From positions 496,001 through 560,000 of the forward strand of contig JARKIF010000013.1 of the NCBI GenBank assembly GCA_029378245.1: a DNA stretch of 64,000 nucleotides. Reading direction: 5' to 3'. Positions 43,454-54,035 of this stretch are shown here, in pieces. The position numbers and the translations under genes were made by a program. The notes beneath the pieces were generated by a model. The model ran no database searches and had not been told where the DNA came from. It worked only from the letters and a program-made list of their open reading frames with translations. This stretch comes from Roridomyces roridus (Eukaryota; Basidiomycota; Agaricomycetes; Agaricales; Mycenaceae). Position 1 is the first letter of the stretch; each line of letters opens with the position of its first letter.

Positions 43454-45704
43454 ATGTCGGCCATGACCTCTACCATGAGTCTCCTACGTATTCTCCCACT
43501 GGTGCTTCTCACACGATGCGCGCTCTCAAGCACCAACATGGTCGTGCACGAGAGTGTTTCCAAGGTCCCATCGGGATTCACAGTATCGGGGACTCCTTCG
43601 CCTAGCCAGGAAATCCAGCTACTCGTCGCCCTGGTTCAGTCCAACATCGCCGGCTTGGCGGCAGTCGTCGATGCGGTGTCCACACCGTCCAGCCCTTCAT
43701 ACGGAAAATACCTCACGGCCGAAGAGGTGATCTCGGCTGGCTCGGGGAATTTCGCTCTGACTGCATCATTTTGCTAGATCGCCGAATACGTGAAACCCGC
43801 TGCCGCAACTCTCTCAACCGTCACTGACTGGATCAAACCAAACGTCTCATCCGTGAAGCCATACACACCAGCAGGAGACATTCTCCAAATCTCTCTCAGC
43901 GTCTCACAAGCCGAAGCCCTCTTCAACACGAAATTCAGCACCTACACATGGGGGCCGACCGGCCCACAGATCATCCGCGCATTGAACTACAGTTTGCCGT
44001 CCACGCTTAACCAACATATCTTGCACGTCCATCCGATCGTGGCTTTCTCTCCTCCGCCGAAGAGCACCGGGAGTTCCAAATCTCCGGATCTGGCGTACGG
44101 ACGTAATGTCAGCTCGGAGGCCCGGGCCCTGGAGCGGAGGCAGCTTGCGCCGTGCGAAGATATTGTTCAGCCGGTAGGTGATATCCGCTGGAATGACATT
44201 GATTGATCGCCGACTGATCCGTTTCCAAAGGCATGCCTTTTGGACTTTTACGGGCTTCCCAATAAAACCATCTCGGGATCGACGACGAATAAGATTGGAG
44301 TTCAAGGGTACAACAGTCCCGGGGACGGAGTAAGTTTTCTGTCTTGTATTTTTGTTGGTTCAAAGTTGATCGATTTGGTTCAACGTTCAGGCATACGCTA
44401 ACCTCGCCGACCTCCAGGTGGGCAGATCTCATCCCTTTCTATGGCGGAGTACCAACACTCTGTAGACCTTCCTCAATGAATTTAGACCAGACCTCGCTGG
44501 CAACACCTTTAACCTCGTGACCCTGAACGGCGCAGAGAATTTGCAAGACCACAGCGGGACGTTCAACCTCGAGGGGCAAATCGATATTCAATACACGGTT
44601 GGCGTAGCCGGGGATGTCCCCATTACGTATTTGCTGGATGAACGCAATGCGGACCCGGCGGTGTCTTACATGGTGAGCATTATATCCTAAGCATTCAAAA
44701 TCATATGGGCATGAATTGAATTGGAATCCGTAGGATACGATAAATTGGCTTTTGACACAAACCCAGCCGCCGACCGTGTTTAGCACGAGCTACGCGAACG
44801 AAGAAGGGACGTTCACTCAGAGTGCAGCGACGTCCGTGTGTAACGGATACATGCAAGTCGCTGCAATGGGTATTTCAATGCTTTTTGGTTCCGGCGACGG
44901 CGGTGCTTCAGATAACCAGATGGGCTGTACCTCCTTTGTCCCAATGTTCCCCGCTTCCTGCCCATAGTACGTGCCAGCCGGCGTCTGAGTTTTCATTTGA
45001 CACTGATCAACACCCCTCCCCAGTGTAACGTCTGTTGGAGGGACATTCTTCCAGCCCCCAACGGCATTCACTTTCTCCGGCGGCGGGTTCTCCAACTACT
45101 TCCCTGCCCCGAGCTATCAGACTGCAGCCATCTCAACGTATCTCGGGGGCATTGGCAACACTAATGCCGGGTTTTATAATCCGAGTGGGCGGGGAATACC
45201 CGACGTGGCTTCGGAGTGGGAAGTTTACGTCGTGGATCGTGCGTTCATCCGATCCTCTACTCTTTTTCTGACCAAGCTCTGACTCCGCCTCAATTTCAAC
45301 CATTACAGAAGGAGCTGTCAGTGAACTTTTACTTAATCATCCGGCCTGGCCCTGACACATTAATTACAGGCTACGAGTGTGGGCGGAACTAGCTGTGCCA
45401 CACCTATATTCTCCAGCTTCATCGCACTAATCAACGATCGACTCATCGCTGCGGGCAAACCCACTCTTGGGTTCCTCAACCCCTTGCTATACGGTGCCGG
45501 CAAAGCCGGTTTGGATGATGTGACCACAGGCGAAAGTCGAGGCTGTTCGAGTGCAAGTTCCGGGTGCGTGCAACGAATTGTCCATTTGCTTCAATTAATG
45601 GCGCGTGTATTTGCAGAGGATGGACGGCTGCGGCGGGATGGGACCCAGTGACGGGATTGGGAACGCCGGACTTCCCCGCTATGTTGGCGGCTTTGGGCAT
45701 CTGA
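43454..45704 (+). CDS. Sedolisin (S53) serine-carboxyl peptidase, tripeptidyl-peptidase type
   Basis: Ten exons: 43454-43726, 43778-44173, 44231-44329, 44391-44417, 44466-44672, 44734-44966, 45024-45231, 45309-45320, 45370-45563 and 45617-45704 (up to 578 aa, in frame). MSLLRILPLVLLTRCALSS is a secretion signal. The propeptide follows (SPSYGKYLTAEEV, ISLSVSQAEALFNTKFSTYT). The mature enzyme has the S53 acid pair in NLEGQIDIQYT (Glu, Asp), the oxyanion region MLFGSGDGGASD, and the nucleophile motif VGGTSCATPIFSSF in place of SGTSAS. A Ca2+-site Asp lies in GWDPVTGLGTP. It is an acid-active secreted protease that removes tripeptides. Exon 8 is a 12-nt microexon (KELS). The signal peptide and TATA position suggest translation from 43475. 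Confidence 0.88.
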
Positions 45705-46806
45705 AGGAGGTAGAAATTTTGTTTGTATCATGGGTTTATTGGTTCAAATTTATCCGTCCTACTCAATTTAGAAATTCCACCTGGCCGAACGTGCCGTCTC
45801 GATGCATGTGAGCCAGCTGATGCCAGCGTTGATTCCATCAACAGCCAGTGTTTTACTCGTTCCCATCCCCATTGGCAATGGTACAACTCGTGGATGCACA
45901 GCACGGCCTTCAATAAGTCATTGAAAGATGGCTATCTCATCCCTTTCAAAATGAACGCACGTTTCCGGTCTTTTATTCAATTTCACGGCATTTGCCCGTC
46001 GGCTCAGCCATGGACATCTTCCTACATCTTTCCGTGTTCGCTACCCGAGTCCGCGACACTTTGACTTGGTCCGTGATCCAGCCAGGATTCGTCCTATAGG
46101 TCAGAACAGCAAGAAGCCGGCAATTGATCGATCGGACGATCGGACCAAGTTGAATTCTTTGCAGACTACGAGTCTATTTAAACGAGCTTTCTGTCTTTGT
46201 TTTTAAATATTCATTTGGGTTACCGAGACGGGGTCAGGGCCGAAGCGCTGATGAGAGCCTCTCTGCAAAAGTATTATTCTCCGATCAAACTGGGGAGAGA
46301 GAATCTATGGCGGAACTATCTGGAACTCTGATCTACAATTCAGTTCAGCAATGGGCCGCAGATGTTTCATCCTACGCACAGCAGTCCTTGCGCAATGCTC
46401 CCTCGACAGCACTGTGAACGAAAGAAGTGGTGCAACCCGGGACTTGGGCGCCCGCATCGCGTGAGTTTCAAGCGGAACGTGGTCGTCAACGCGGAGATGA
46501 AAAGCCCGATATTATCACGCCGATCTCGGTACCTGGCTGATGTTTTTTTTCTGTTGACAGTATCAATAGCTCGCCGGAATCACAGATGACGAGGAATCTC
46601 GGGCCATCTCGGCGCGTCACAACACGTGTGTAAACTGCGGAGGTTTAGATGATGCTGATGTGGAAGCTTTCCCAAACCACAGCTTAGTTTCCGCCACGTG
46701 GAGATGTGGGTGTCACCGGTGGATTGCTTCCGACTCCGCTTACTCTTACATACTTATTAGCGGCCCACCGACCACCACTGCCTACCTCCTCTTGGCGCCA
46801 CTGACT
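45705..46806. other. Intergenic, nothing recognised
   Basis: Open frames here are short and without domains. AT-rich stretches near 46180-46270 and C/T-rich ones near 46740-46800 precede the next ATG. Confidence 0.5.
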
Positions 46807-47981
46807 ATGGCCGGCACCTACGTGCTCCTCCAGTCAGTTCATCATTTTTTCGTCCATACATGGCATCCCTGACCACAAGTTCTCTTTCAGATACGGCTCT
46901 GACGCCTTTAACGCACGGTATCAAGACCTAGATGGGCGCGCGGCTTTCACCATGTAGGTCCACCCGTCGATCCATATGCTTCCCCCGCCACTCACGAAGC
47001 GACCGCCACAGATCCCCCGTAAGCCTCTCTAGCGTCTCCCCGCAGGCCCCGCTCACACCCGGTCCCGACAGGTCTCACACAACCCAAATTTACTCGTCAA
47101 GCTCGCACGCGAGGCGGCGTGGTCGCAGCAGCACCCCGGTACGATGGGCCCCGATGTGGCTTGGTTCTACTTTGGCCCATCGGTGGCCTCGTATACTTCT
47201 GTCTACGGTGCTGGTACCCCCATGCCGTCGCCGGGCTACATCGTCTACGGGAATAATCGCAACTCCGTGCCGATGCCCGCCTTGCGAAGGCAGAGGAACG
47301 AGCAGAGCATGTACGTCTGTCTCCCCGTCTGTGGCTGCCTACTTTCCCCTGCGTGGCACCTGCCTTCTCGTCTTACCCATGAGACCTCACTGACGTATAT
47401 TTAGTTCGCGGTATTTCACAGCGCAGAGTGGGAGGGATTACAAATGGAAAATAACACCGCAACGCATGGAGGTGAGGCGCCGGCTCATTCCATTTCATTC
47501 TTCCCCTCCCTCCCTCTCGCTCGCTTACTTCCATTCATTTCCTTGCGATCTTCTCGCTGCTCCCAAGGGTGTTTCCGAGCCACACTGTGCACACGGCCGC
47601 CGCGTCTCCCCTCTACCAACGACGCCCGAGGCTCCTCTTACGTAGCTTCGTGCCCCGGGCCTGGTAAAAATACGGTGGCTTCGTGGCTCTTATGGGACCG
47701 CAGCCGCTGATCGTCCGCGGACTCGGTGTGTCGTGTGCGCATGTTGTGGCTTCCTTTCCCCGCTTTTACTCCTCTCCGTCCCCGAAAAAAACCAAAAATC
47801 GCTAACGATACTCCTGCAGCTCTTCGAAGGGCGCAACATCCTGGCAGTATGGGAACTGAGCACGACGACAGACGACTTTGACGCGCGCCTCACGATTCGG
47901 CAGGCAGGGCTCTCGATAGTGACCGAAATTATGGCAACGCTCACGCTGAATCGCATCGGCGAGGCTCTCGGCTGGGGCTAG
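46807..47981 (+). CDS. DUF6593-family protein, 187 aa
   Basis: Exons are 46807-46832, 46891-46953, 47012-47018, 47072-47310, 47405-47471 and 47820-47981, in frame. The product reads [69 protein letters not shown] and [20 protein letters not shown], ending [13 protein letters not shown]. This matches the layout of the DUF6593 proteins that are multiplied in agaricomycetes. The fold is probably a tubby/LURP-like beta barrel, but the function is unknown. A 7-nt microexon (ATCCCCC) is needed to keep the frame between exons 2 and 4. The last intron is 348 nt, long for this genome, and may hide another small exon. Confidence 0.78.
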
Positions 47982-49984
47982 GACTTCCGATTTCCATCTC
48001 CGCACGGCGACGCTGCTCTCCTTTTTTTTCTCTCACATTGATAAACATCGACTCGTGTGGTCTGCTCTCCACTCTGCATTCTGTATCACCACCACCATCT
48101 CTACTCACCTTCTCCCGCACGCCCCCTCCCCGCTATGTATTAGTTTATGCCACGCCCTCTGACTAGTGATCCAAAAATCCTGTTTATATGTTCGTCGTAG
48201 TGTTTCAGGGTCATCGAATTCTGTTCGTTTCTGTTCGGTGTCGCCACAGGCTTCCATCTTGGATTCGACGATGGCGAGCACAGCGGTCGGGCTGTGGCTC
48301 CCAAGTCAGCCCCGAGTTCCGACGCGTTGCCGAGATCCGAATGAGTCACCGACGCTGGCCGCCGCCGAGCCATTTGCGGGCTTATCGATCGTCCCTGGGC
48401 CTCGAGGGTACGGCGGAGGAAAAGCGTTTATACTTGGAAACACGTGATGGCCGAGGTCCACGCTGACGAGGAACCCCGATCCCGCTCGCGTGGCTTTGGA
48501 CAGTGGACTTCCCGAATCGCGTGGCTTTGGCGGCGGAACTGTTGACATGACAGCTTCCGTCTCGCACGTGGGATTTCATAATCAAATCGGGTCCGTGATT
48601 TCCACTCCCCTGACCTCACCCGGTGACCTCCGCAACTCCACATGTGGATTGGCTCCGTGGACCTCCGTGTAGATGTCAGAGTGGCGGCATTTACGAGAGC
48701 TTTGAGAGCAGTGATGAAGTTCGTTCCCGCTCGGATTGCAAAAAACAATAAATTCGTGAACCAGCGCGGAAGTGGCACCAAAAAACTCCGTAGAGTTGCC
48801 GTAGAGCATGCGTTTCATCCGCGATATGCCGGATAGGAACGGATATCGTGCGGCACAGGCCCGACGTCCCGGCTGCGCGATGGTTCGGGATCGATGGATA
48901 CCGAGAGAAGCAGAAGACGAAGAAGAAGAAAAACCGCCGAGGTAGGGATGACGACCCGTTGTCGTAATTTTCACTGGTGCCCTGCATTACATCTTCTTTG
49001 AGGCAGAACAAAAAAGCAGGACCCACATCAAGCAAGGGTCGCTAATCCCGGCCCTGACAACGACGTGCATTCCTCAGGCCGCCGGTGGATCGACGCGAGC
49101 GAGCAGTCGCTCGCATTGCTATGTCCGCTGATATCCTTCGACGCAAAGGGGTGGGTGGGTACATATTGCCGAGCACCGAGTCGAAAGTGGACCTCCCGCC
49201 TCTGTTGTTGCTGCCACCGCCGACCTGGGCTAGCTCATCTGGACTCAAGTCCGCGACCCTTTCAGCACTCTTTGGGAATGAATTTCGATCACGTTCATTC
49301 GCACATCGCGATGAGCTTCAAAAACCTTGAAAGGCGATCTCAATTGGGGGCGGATGTCCAGAAATAAACTCGCACTTCATGGCAAGGCCTCGTTTCTCGT
49401 TAGTTTACCTTAGGGCTGGCATGGACACTGTCTGCATAGTCTACCTTCAGAAAATCGGAGAGATCAGACATTTTGACCTTGTCGTTCCTTTCAACGAGCT
49501 CGCACAATGTTGAGGTATGACACTTATTACGGCACAAGAACCAGCATTGAATCTGAACCGATTCAACAACCCCTCTGGCTACCTCAAATACGAGGGAAAG
49601 TGTACTGGCAGTTGGCATACATGGTATGTTGCTCGAATCTTGAAAAATCGCGGCTTTCTGATGGCTGTGATTGGATCTATTGGATCTCTCATCGGCACAA
49701 TCATGCCGGAGCGAACAATCATTGATCATCATCAAATCAACTGCGTTCGATGGAACTTCGAGCACTAACCAACGTTCCCGTGGTTTGATCGACCAGACAG
49801 TTCAGTCGGGCCAAACCCTTCTGTTCTCTGCTGGGTAGAATTGCAAAGGCGGGAAATTTTCAGTTCCAATTGAACAGATCGGATCACAGTCGGACGGCAA
49901 GCGCCGGCATTATTTAAACCTCAGACGTCCGGCCCAGCCCGATGGGCGTCCTTTTGGGCGCTGCACTGTCACTCTATGACTGTC
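47982..49984. other. Gene-poor stretch, nothing recognised
   Basis: Two kilobases without a supported gene. Open frames on both strands are short, overlap one another and show no domain or splice architecture. Confidence 0.45.
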
Positions 49985-49987
49985 ATT

Positions 49988-50599
49988 AGGGGCAGTCAGA
50001 GTAGGCGATTCAACCGCGATTATGACTTCGATTCTGAGTCCGATTTTCGAATTTTAAATCGTGGGATAATCGTAAATCACCATAATCGTCGAATCATTGT
50101 ACAAGCGGCTCCCGAGCCGCTTGTACATGCGATTATTGCACGATTCTCGATTACTCCCAGATGTACAGGGAAACTTCAGCTGTAACCACAGGCCCTTATT
50201 CATTCTGGGACTACAAACCGCATGCAAAATCCTACTTTGAGCTGTTTGAATGAGTGTACAGCTCACGGATACCTGCCTTATTTTTTTCCAGAAGATACGC
50301 ACTGGAACTCATGAACCAGGGTTGAAAAAATCTGTTCTTTCCCCAGCATGTGCCGGGATGTTCCTGGCGGCGCACGCACTTATTTCTGGGCCCCACAACA
50401 ACTATGCATTACAGTATATGCCCACATGTTGGTTTTTGTCCCCAGAATCCAAGGCAGAATCGGCATCAGAATCGAAATCAAGCCTGGGGCGGTCAGAGTG
50501 AACCGGCGATTATGCCGATTATGATCACTTTTTAATTCCAGAATCGGGACCATAATCACGGCCATAATCGCCGCTGAATCGTCTACTCTGACTGCCCCT
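49988..50599. mobile_element. MITE-like element, 612 bp
   Basis: Ends are inverted repeats: AGGGGCAGTCAGAGTAGGCG at the left, and AGGGGCAGTCAGAGTAGACG when the right end is read inward; similarity continues about 60 bp (CGATTATG words). ATT flanks both sides (49985-49987, 50600-50602), a likely 3-bp target duplication as in PIF/Harbinger-type elements. Inside is a perfect 13-bp palindrome (50099-50126, GTACAAGCGGCTC arms). No transposase frame. Confidence 0.75.
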
Positions 50600-50641
50600 A
50601 TTGTCGTAGCAACTCGGCGAGCCGAACTGTAACATCATGCA

Positions 50642-50648
50642 TATAAAT
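50642..50648 (+). promoter_or_regulatory. TATA box of the LURP-one-like gene
   Basis: TATAAAT, 59 bp upstream of the ATG at 50701. Confidence 0.5.
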
Positions 50649-50700
50649 TCACGGTATGTAAGACATTCAAACCAGTCCCACTCCTCACACTCCGACTGCC

Positions 50701-51087
50701 ATGTCCCAACGCCTGGGTATCTTCCCTCAATATTGCGCCCAGCAGCAAATCGTCATGATTCTCAAGGAGAAAGTCTTCTCATTCACTGGCGACGACTTCG
50801 AAGTCAAAGATCAATGGGGGAACGTCGTCATCCATTGTAAAGGGACTGCGATGAGTTTGACTGAGCGCAAAAGTGCGTTGTTGTTGCATTCCAAACTCGT
50901 GTGTGTTGCTGACCGAGTTTCAGAGTTCATGGACGCAGCAGGGAATCATCTATTTGATCTCAAGGACAAGCCATTCCATCTTCATCGGACCCTTGAAGTC
51001 GAGGATCCCGCGGAGAAGCCGTTGATGAGCGTCAAACAAAAGTTCCACAAGGCATTCCTCCGCTTCGCTCCGGAACTTTTTATTTGA
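50701..51087 (+). pseudogene. LURP-one-like (tubby C-like) gene, N-terminal half
   Basis: Starts MSQRLGIFPQYCAQQQIVMI and continues FSFTGDDFEVKDQWGNVVIH, GTAMSLTERK, FMDAAGNHLFDLKDKPFHLH and EKPLMSVKQKFHK. One intron, about 50874-50929, is removed. These are the first strands of the LURP-one-related beta barrel, a fold shared with tubby C-terminal domains and phospholipid scramblases. The sequence loses homology after KFHK and stops at 51087. The matching C-terminal half lies at 53486-53767, 2.4 kb away on the same strand. The 5' splice site expected after KFH is absent (AGGCAT in its place). Confidence 0.7.
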
Positions 51088-51099
51088 ACAAACTCAGTT

Positions 51100-51905
51100 G
51101 AAAGTAACAATTGAGAGTAAGACTCAAGCAGTAGGGTAAGGAATAACCATCTAGAGGACATAATTACGAAGCCGCGCCTGCTACATTGGATCTGCTTGTC
51201 AACGCCCAAGGTGCCACCACGAAAATGGTTCGTTACGCGCTCCATGTACGAGAGGGCACAGGGCAGCGGCATTCAAGGAGACTGCGGGGACTTGTGGTCT
51301 GAGGTCAGAAGGCTGCGGTTCAACCTGCGATGCTTTCTCGGGTTGGTCAGCGTCGGCTTGGCGTCGGTGGCTGATGAGGTCGAGCCAGTTTGGTCGGAAA
51401 GCTCGCAGACGCTTGTGTCGGAGACTCGAGAGTGTTTGCCATCCGGGAGCCCACCGTCGTGGGCCAGCAAGCACAAATGATTCGGGGCTCGGCAAGGTCG
51501 CTGCGAAGTTCGAGCCTCAGATACTTGATGCAAGTTTCAATCGCACGTGGAGGAGAAGTAGCCGGGGCCCAGTGTCATGTCAGGCATACAGAACTCGATG
51601 CAGAGAGACAGTGCAGAGAGACAGAGAGGCACAGAGCTCAGCAGCGCAGAGGGCATTGAATCAACGATGAATCCAATGAATCTAGACTCGGGGAAGCTCA
51701 GGACCAAAAGTGGGCGGAAGAATGAGATGCTTGTATCCGGGGTGTCGATTGGAAAACGATGGCGCGGGCTGGTGTTAAATAGGTCACCAGGGTGGGGGCC
51801 GGCCCAGAGGCCAAGGACGCGCGTTCACTGCCGTGTTCTGTGTCAGAAGTCCACCGGGGATTCACGGGGCAGTGTGAAGGCTGTTGAATAACATGAGGCG
51901 GGTCA
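51100..51905. other. Insert between the LURP-one halves, left part
   Basis: Contains a purine-rich simple-sequence patch near 51598-51650 (AGAGAGACAG words) and no recognisable gene. A minus-strand frame at 51199-51495 is open but has no domain. Confidence 0.4.
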
Positions 51906-51909
51906 ATTA

Positions 51910-53133
51910 CAGCTCTTTGCGGAACATAGGGCGCGAGCCGGATTTTTATCAAATATTGTCAGATTTCGATCACCTGCAGTATTCCGCTTCGTATGGGGTC
52001 AATTCTTGTCCAATTCCCTTCGGACATGGACCATTCAATTTCCACGGTTGTTTTACAGTGCGTAGGCTACTAAAATTAATTGTTCTTGTCTACATTTCAA
52101 TCACAAAGAAGCAAACAATCAATTTTGACTATTTACACAGTAGCAGTGGAATCAAGTTTGCTGGAGTCCCGGTATTTCACTGGGGTACTCTGATGGGCTT
52201 CCTACAGCGCGCCAGGGTACTACCTTGCTGTCAGATACATCAGGGGGACACCGGTGTATTGAGGTCTCCAGCCATCACTGTTCAACTGGATCTCAGCTCA
52301 TGGTGGGCAATTTTTCTGAAACAGTGCACGCAGTGCAATGAAGAAACACCTCAACCTACCATTTCGTCCCATCCGAAGGGCATATACGCCTTGGGCAGCG
52401 AGCAGAACGTTGCCCGACGCCGTCACTCGTAGTTTACGTAACATCACTGTCAAAGTTGGATCTTTTGGACTGATTATGCTAACATGTCCTGAGCTCATTT
52501 CTTGTCCGATTGTCTTCGGACATGAACCGATCGATTCCCACGGTTGGTTTACAGTGCATAGGACTATAAGGATCATTTATTTTATTTTCTCTTGTACTGA
52601 ACCACATCCAACAATGTTTTTGTCACTGTTCTGCTCTCTGGACACTATCAAGAGGAAATCAGACCCTCGGATGGCCCGGGATACTAGTAGGTGGTACTCA
52701 TGGAATGAAACAAATGTTTCGCTTCAGAACAGTTGCTTTCTGTGGGACAAAATGTATCTGAGTGATGCTGGCTACATTTCTTGGCACACCCTGTGTATCA
52801 GGATTGATACAGGACCGAATTAAGCACCCAGCGCACTTTAAAATACACATATAGAGTACCCTTACAAGGTATTGGGATCCCATAATCCCCTGATGGTCAG
52901 TTGAGGCGTGGATAGTTGAAAATGATATTTGGGTCTTTCTTGGCTCAAGACGCTCACATAACAATTTATGTGAGTAGCCTAAGCACTGTAGAACGACTGT
53001 GGGAATCTATTGGTCCATGTCCGAAGACAATCGGACAAGAATTGAGCTCACAGCAGGGTAATTAGTGAAAGTGATCGAAATCTCAACAATTTTGACAAAA
53101 ATCGAGCCGCGCCCTATGTTCCGCAAAGAGCTG
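51910..53133. mobile_element. Inverted-repeat element, 1.22 kb, TA target duplication
   Basis: The left end CAGCTCTTTGCGGAACATAG and the right end read inward are identical for the first 26 bp. Similarity continues for roughly 125 bp with gaps (TTTCGATCAC, TTCTTGTCC, CGGACATG). TA flanks both sides (51908-51909, 53134-53135). A third, internal copy of the inner part lies at 52490-52600. No transposase is preserved. TA duplication points to the Tc1/mariner group; the internal copy suggests a nested or rearranged insertion. Confidence 0.72.
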
Positions 53134-53485
53134 TAAGGGAAGGGAACCGAATTCGGGATCATTGCTGTGGAATCAAGATGAACATCGCAACTCTCGGCAG
53201 GTATACGTTGCCTTGAGCCGGCGTCAGGTGAACTAAAATGCTGTTGAAATGCTATGGAGTCGTGGTTCTTCATGAGAAAAATGAGCATAGATCTCGAGGA
53301 TTACCATTGGCTCCATGGCCAGATGAGAGAGGAGGAGAAAAGGAGCTTGACACAAATGGAGACAGAAGGATGAGTCCGATCAGAAAGGCAGGCATAATGT
53401 TAAAGAACGGATAATCTCTTCGGTACGTCGGTCTCTCCTCCCACGCGCGAACTCCGGCTCAACTCAATTATAAATAGGAACCGAA

Positions 53486-53767
53486 ATGGACGCCGAATTC
53501 ACAAACTTTGACGGCGACAAAGTCAAATTGGTGTGCAAAGGCGACTTTCACAACCGAATGGCCACGATCACGCACAACGACCGTGTCGTCGCGCAAATTG
53601 GGAGAGATCTATGGAATGCCCGGCAAATCTTCGGGGATGCGCAGACGTACCAGGTGAGGGTGGAGCCAGAGGTTGATTTGGCTATGATGGCGACGATATG
53701 TATTTGCTTGGAGGAGTTGGAGAAGGCGAGGGAGAGGGCGGTTGAGATGAATCATATGCATCACTAG
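53486..53767 (+). pseudogene. LURP-one-like gene, C-terminal half
   Basis: Reads MDAEFTNFDGDKVKLVCKGD, FHNRMATITHNDRVVAQIGR, DLWNARQIFGDAQTYQVRVE and VDLAMMATICICLEELEKAR, ending MNHMHH. This is the C-terminal half of a LURP-one-like barrel and complements the half at 50701. A splice acceptor (AAATAG) at 53477 would give phase-1 entry (GA ACC GAA ATG), consistent with an old intron between the halves. A TATAAATA word at 53469-53476 is only 10 bp before the ATG, too close to promote this frame by itself. Confidence 0.65.
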
Positions 53768-54035
53768 GCGAGGGAATGTGCGGGGATTCTATGTGAAACC
53801 ATTGTAAACTTTTGAGTAGTCGGGTTGGCCGGTTCGCTCTTGATCAACCGGCGGGCAACAGTCAGGGCAGAGTTTCGGGGGCACAGAAGTACTAGTACCC
53901 TCGGAAAGACTCGGTAATCGTGTTCATCACGAACTCTGGTTGAGTATGAACCGCTGAGCTGAACCAAAGAACACGGAAAACATATGTCATTCTCTTTTCG
54001 AATCGAAATAGTTTTATATCGGAGCGATGAGTCCC

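Noticed and set aside
48166..49367. Several overlapping open frames as genes
   Set aside because: They conflict with each other on both strands and none shows a domain, signal peptide or conserved exon pattern.
51199..51495. Minus-strand gene MPSPESFVLAGPRRW
   Set aside because: No domain, and it lies inside the insert that separates the LURP-one halves next to simple-sequence DNA.
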